From assembly GCA_031255115.1 (NCBI GenBank), contig JAIRTD010000255.1, positions 1-5,534 on the forward strand: 5,534 nt of DNA, given 5' to 3'. How positions within the stretch are numbered: the stretch's first letter is position 1; every line of letters starts with the position of its first letter. The notes under the pieces are model-generated. The model searched no databases. It was not told the origin of the DNA and worked only from the letters and a program-made list of their open reading frames with translations. The position numbers and the translations under genes were made by a program. The stretch is from Spirochaetaceae bacterium. Lineage in GTDB: Bacteria > Spirochaetota > Spirochaetia > Treponematales > Breznakiellaceae. This document shows, piece by piece, positions 5,061-5,534 of the stretch.

Positions 5061-5534
5061 ATGAAAATACGAGTCGTTGTTCCGGTCCTGCTTTTGGGCC
5101 TGGTCCTTTGGGTTTTTGGCTGTGTGTCCAATCCTTTTACCGGCAAAAGCACCATGGCTTTTGTTGACAACAGCGAGCTTTTCCCCGCGTCGTTCCAGCA
5201 GTACGAGCAGTTTCTCGACGAGAACCATATTGTTACCGGCACTGCCGACGCGGTTATGGTAGAGCGGCTCGGGAGCCGTATCAGGGCGGCGGCGGAAAAA
5301 TGGCTTGACGCCGAGGGTCATCCCGAATACCTCAACGGCTACGAATGGGAATACCACCTGGTTTTAAGCGACGAGGTAAACGCCTGGTGCATGCCCGGCG
5401 GCAAGATCGTGGTGTATACGGGTATTCTGCCGCTTACAAAAAACGAAAACGCCCTGGCGGTGGTTATGGGCCATGAGGTCGCCCACGCGCTTTTAAACCA
5501 CGGCCAGCAGCGCATGAGCGCCGGGGTACTCCAG
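5061..5534 (+). CDS. M48-family lipoprotein metallopeptidase (C-terminus beyond window)
   Basis: The first 158 codons are present; the gene runs off the right edge in frame. The N-terminus is a lipoprotein signal peptide with a hydrophobic core at 4-18 and a lipobox-like VFGC ending at Cys21, so the mature protein should be lipid-anchored in the cell envelope. NPFTGKS at 24-30 is the usual N-terminal motif of the LoiP/BepA/Oma1-like M48 group. VNAWCMPGGKIVVYTGIL at 106-123 matches the conserved strand before the active site. HEVAH at 138-142 supplies two zinc-binding histidines and the catalytic glutamate; the third zinc ligand lies outside the window. Such proteases are linked to envelope protein quality control. 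The ATG at 5061 is chosen because the signal peptide starts there; no Shine-Dalgarno sequence precedes it (the six bases before are ACCCCC). It is separated from the TPR gene by a 352-base structured gap, so it is probably an independent unit. Confidence 0.93.
   Translation, partial: MKIRVVVPVLLLGLVLWVFGCVSNPFTGKSTMAFVDNSELFPASFQQYEQFLDENHIVTGTADAVMVERLGSRIRAAAEKWLDAEGHPEYLNGYEWEYHLVLSDEVNAWCMPGGKIVVYTGILPLTKNENALAVVMGHEVAHALLNHGQQRMSAGVLQ

Noticed and set aside
4845..5357. 170-codon minus-strand open frame covering the intergenic palindromes and the start of the M48 gene
   Set aside because: It reads through strong palindromes and antisense to a clear lipoprotein signal and M48 motif, and no family is recognisable.

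Overview
The window looks like chromosomal DNA of a spirochaete, most likely Treponema or a close relative of the higher-GC, termite-gut type. This is inference. It rests on the GC-rich, A-run-studded coding style, on the combination of a DUF212 membrane protein, a P-loop/Asp23 protein and a secreted TPR protein, and on the lipoprotein-type M48 peptidase. No marker gene in the window fixes the genus.

Left block, minus strand (1-1492). Two genes are read leftwards from a divergent promoter region at about 1493-1555. The first is a DUF212 'divergent PAP2' membrane protein (1010-1492). Nine bases later comes a large multi-pass membrane protein that runs off the left edge (1-1000). That gene has no stop inside the window and is easy to miss, because several sizeable plus-strand frames overlap it.

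Centre block, plus strand (1556-4708). Three genes are read rightwards: an S4-domain RluA-family pseudouridine synthase (1556-2587), a P-loop NTPase fused to a C-terminal Asp23/Gls24-like domain (2669-3493, GTG start), and a secreted TPR protein whose middle resembles a metallopeptidase that has lost its zinc-binding residues (3503-4708). The second and third genes are tightly linked, with the ribosome binding site of the third overlapping the stop of the second. A possible internal promoter lies in the 3' end of the pseudouridine synthase gene.

Intergenic region 4709-5060 (352 bases). It has no convincing gene but is rich in structure: a short hairpin, a possible terminator ending in eight T, a CA-rich low-complexity tract, an 11-base inverted repeat enclosing these, a two-module palindromic repeat, and the promoter of the next gene.

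Right edge (5061-5534, plus). The first 158 codons of a lipoprotein M48 (LoiP/BepA/Oma1-like) metallopeptidase, with its HEVAH zinc motif, are cut by the window end.

The most interesting points are four. The three promoter-proximal genes all lack a Shine-Dalgarno sequence and have a candidate -10 box ending exactly six bases before the ATG, which suggests leaderless mRNAs, while internal genes have Shine-Dalgarno sites. A nine-A run sits exactly at the linker between the NTPase and Asp23 domains. A G7 tract lies in the spacer of the DUF212 promoter. The structured intergenic region holds a modular palindromic repeat. No CRISPR array, tRNA, rRNA or recognisable transposase gene is visible.
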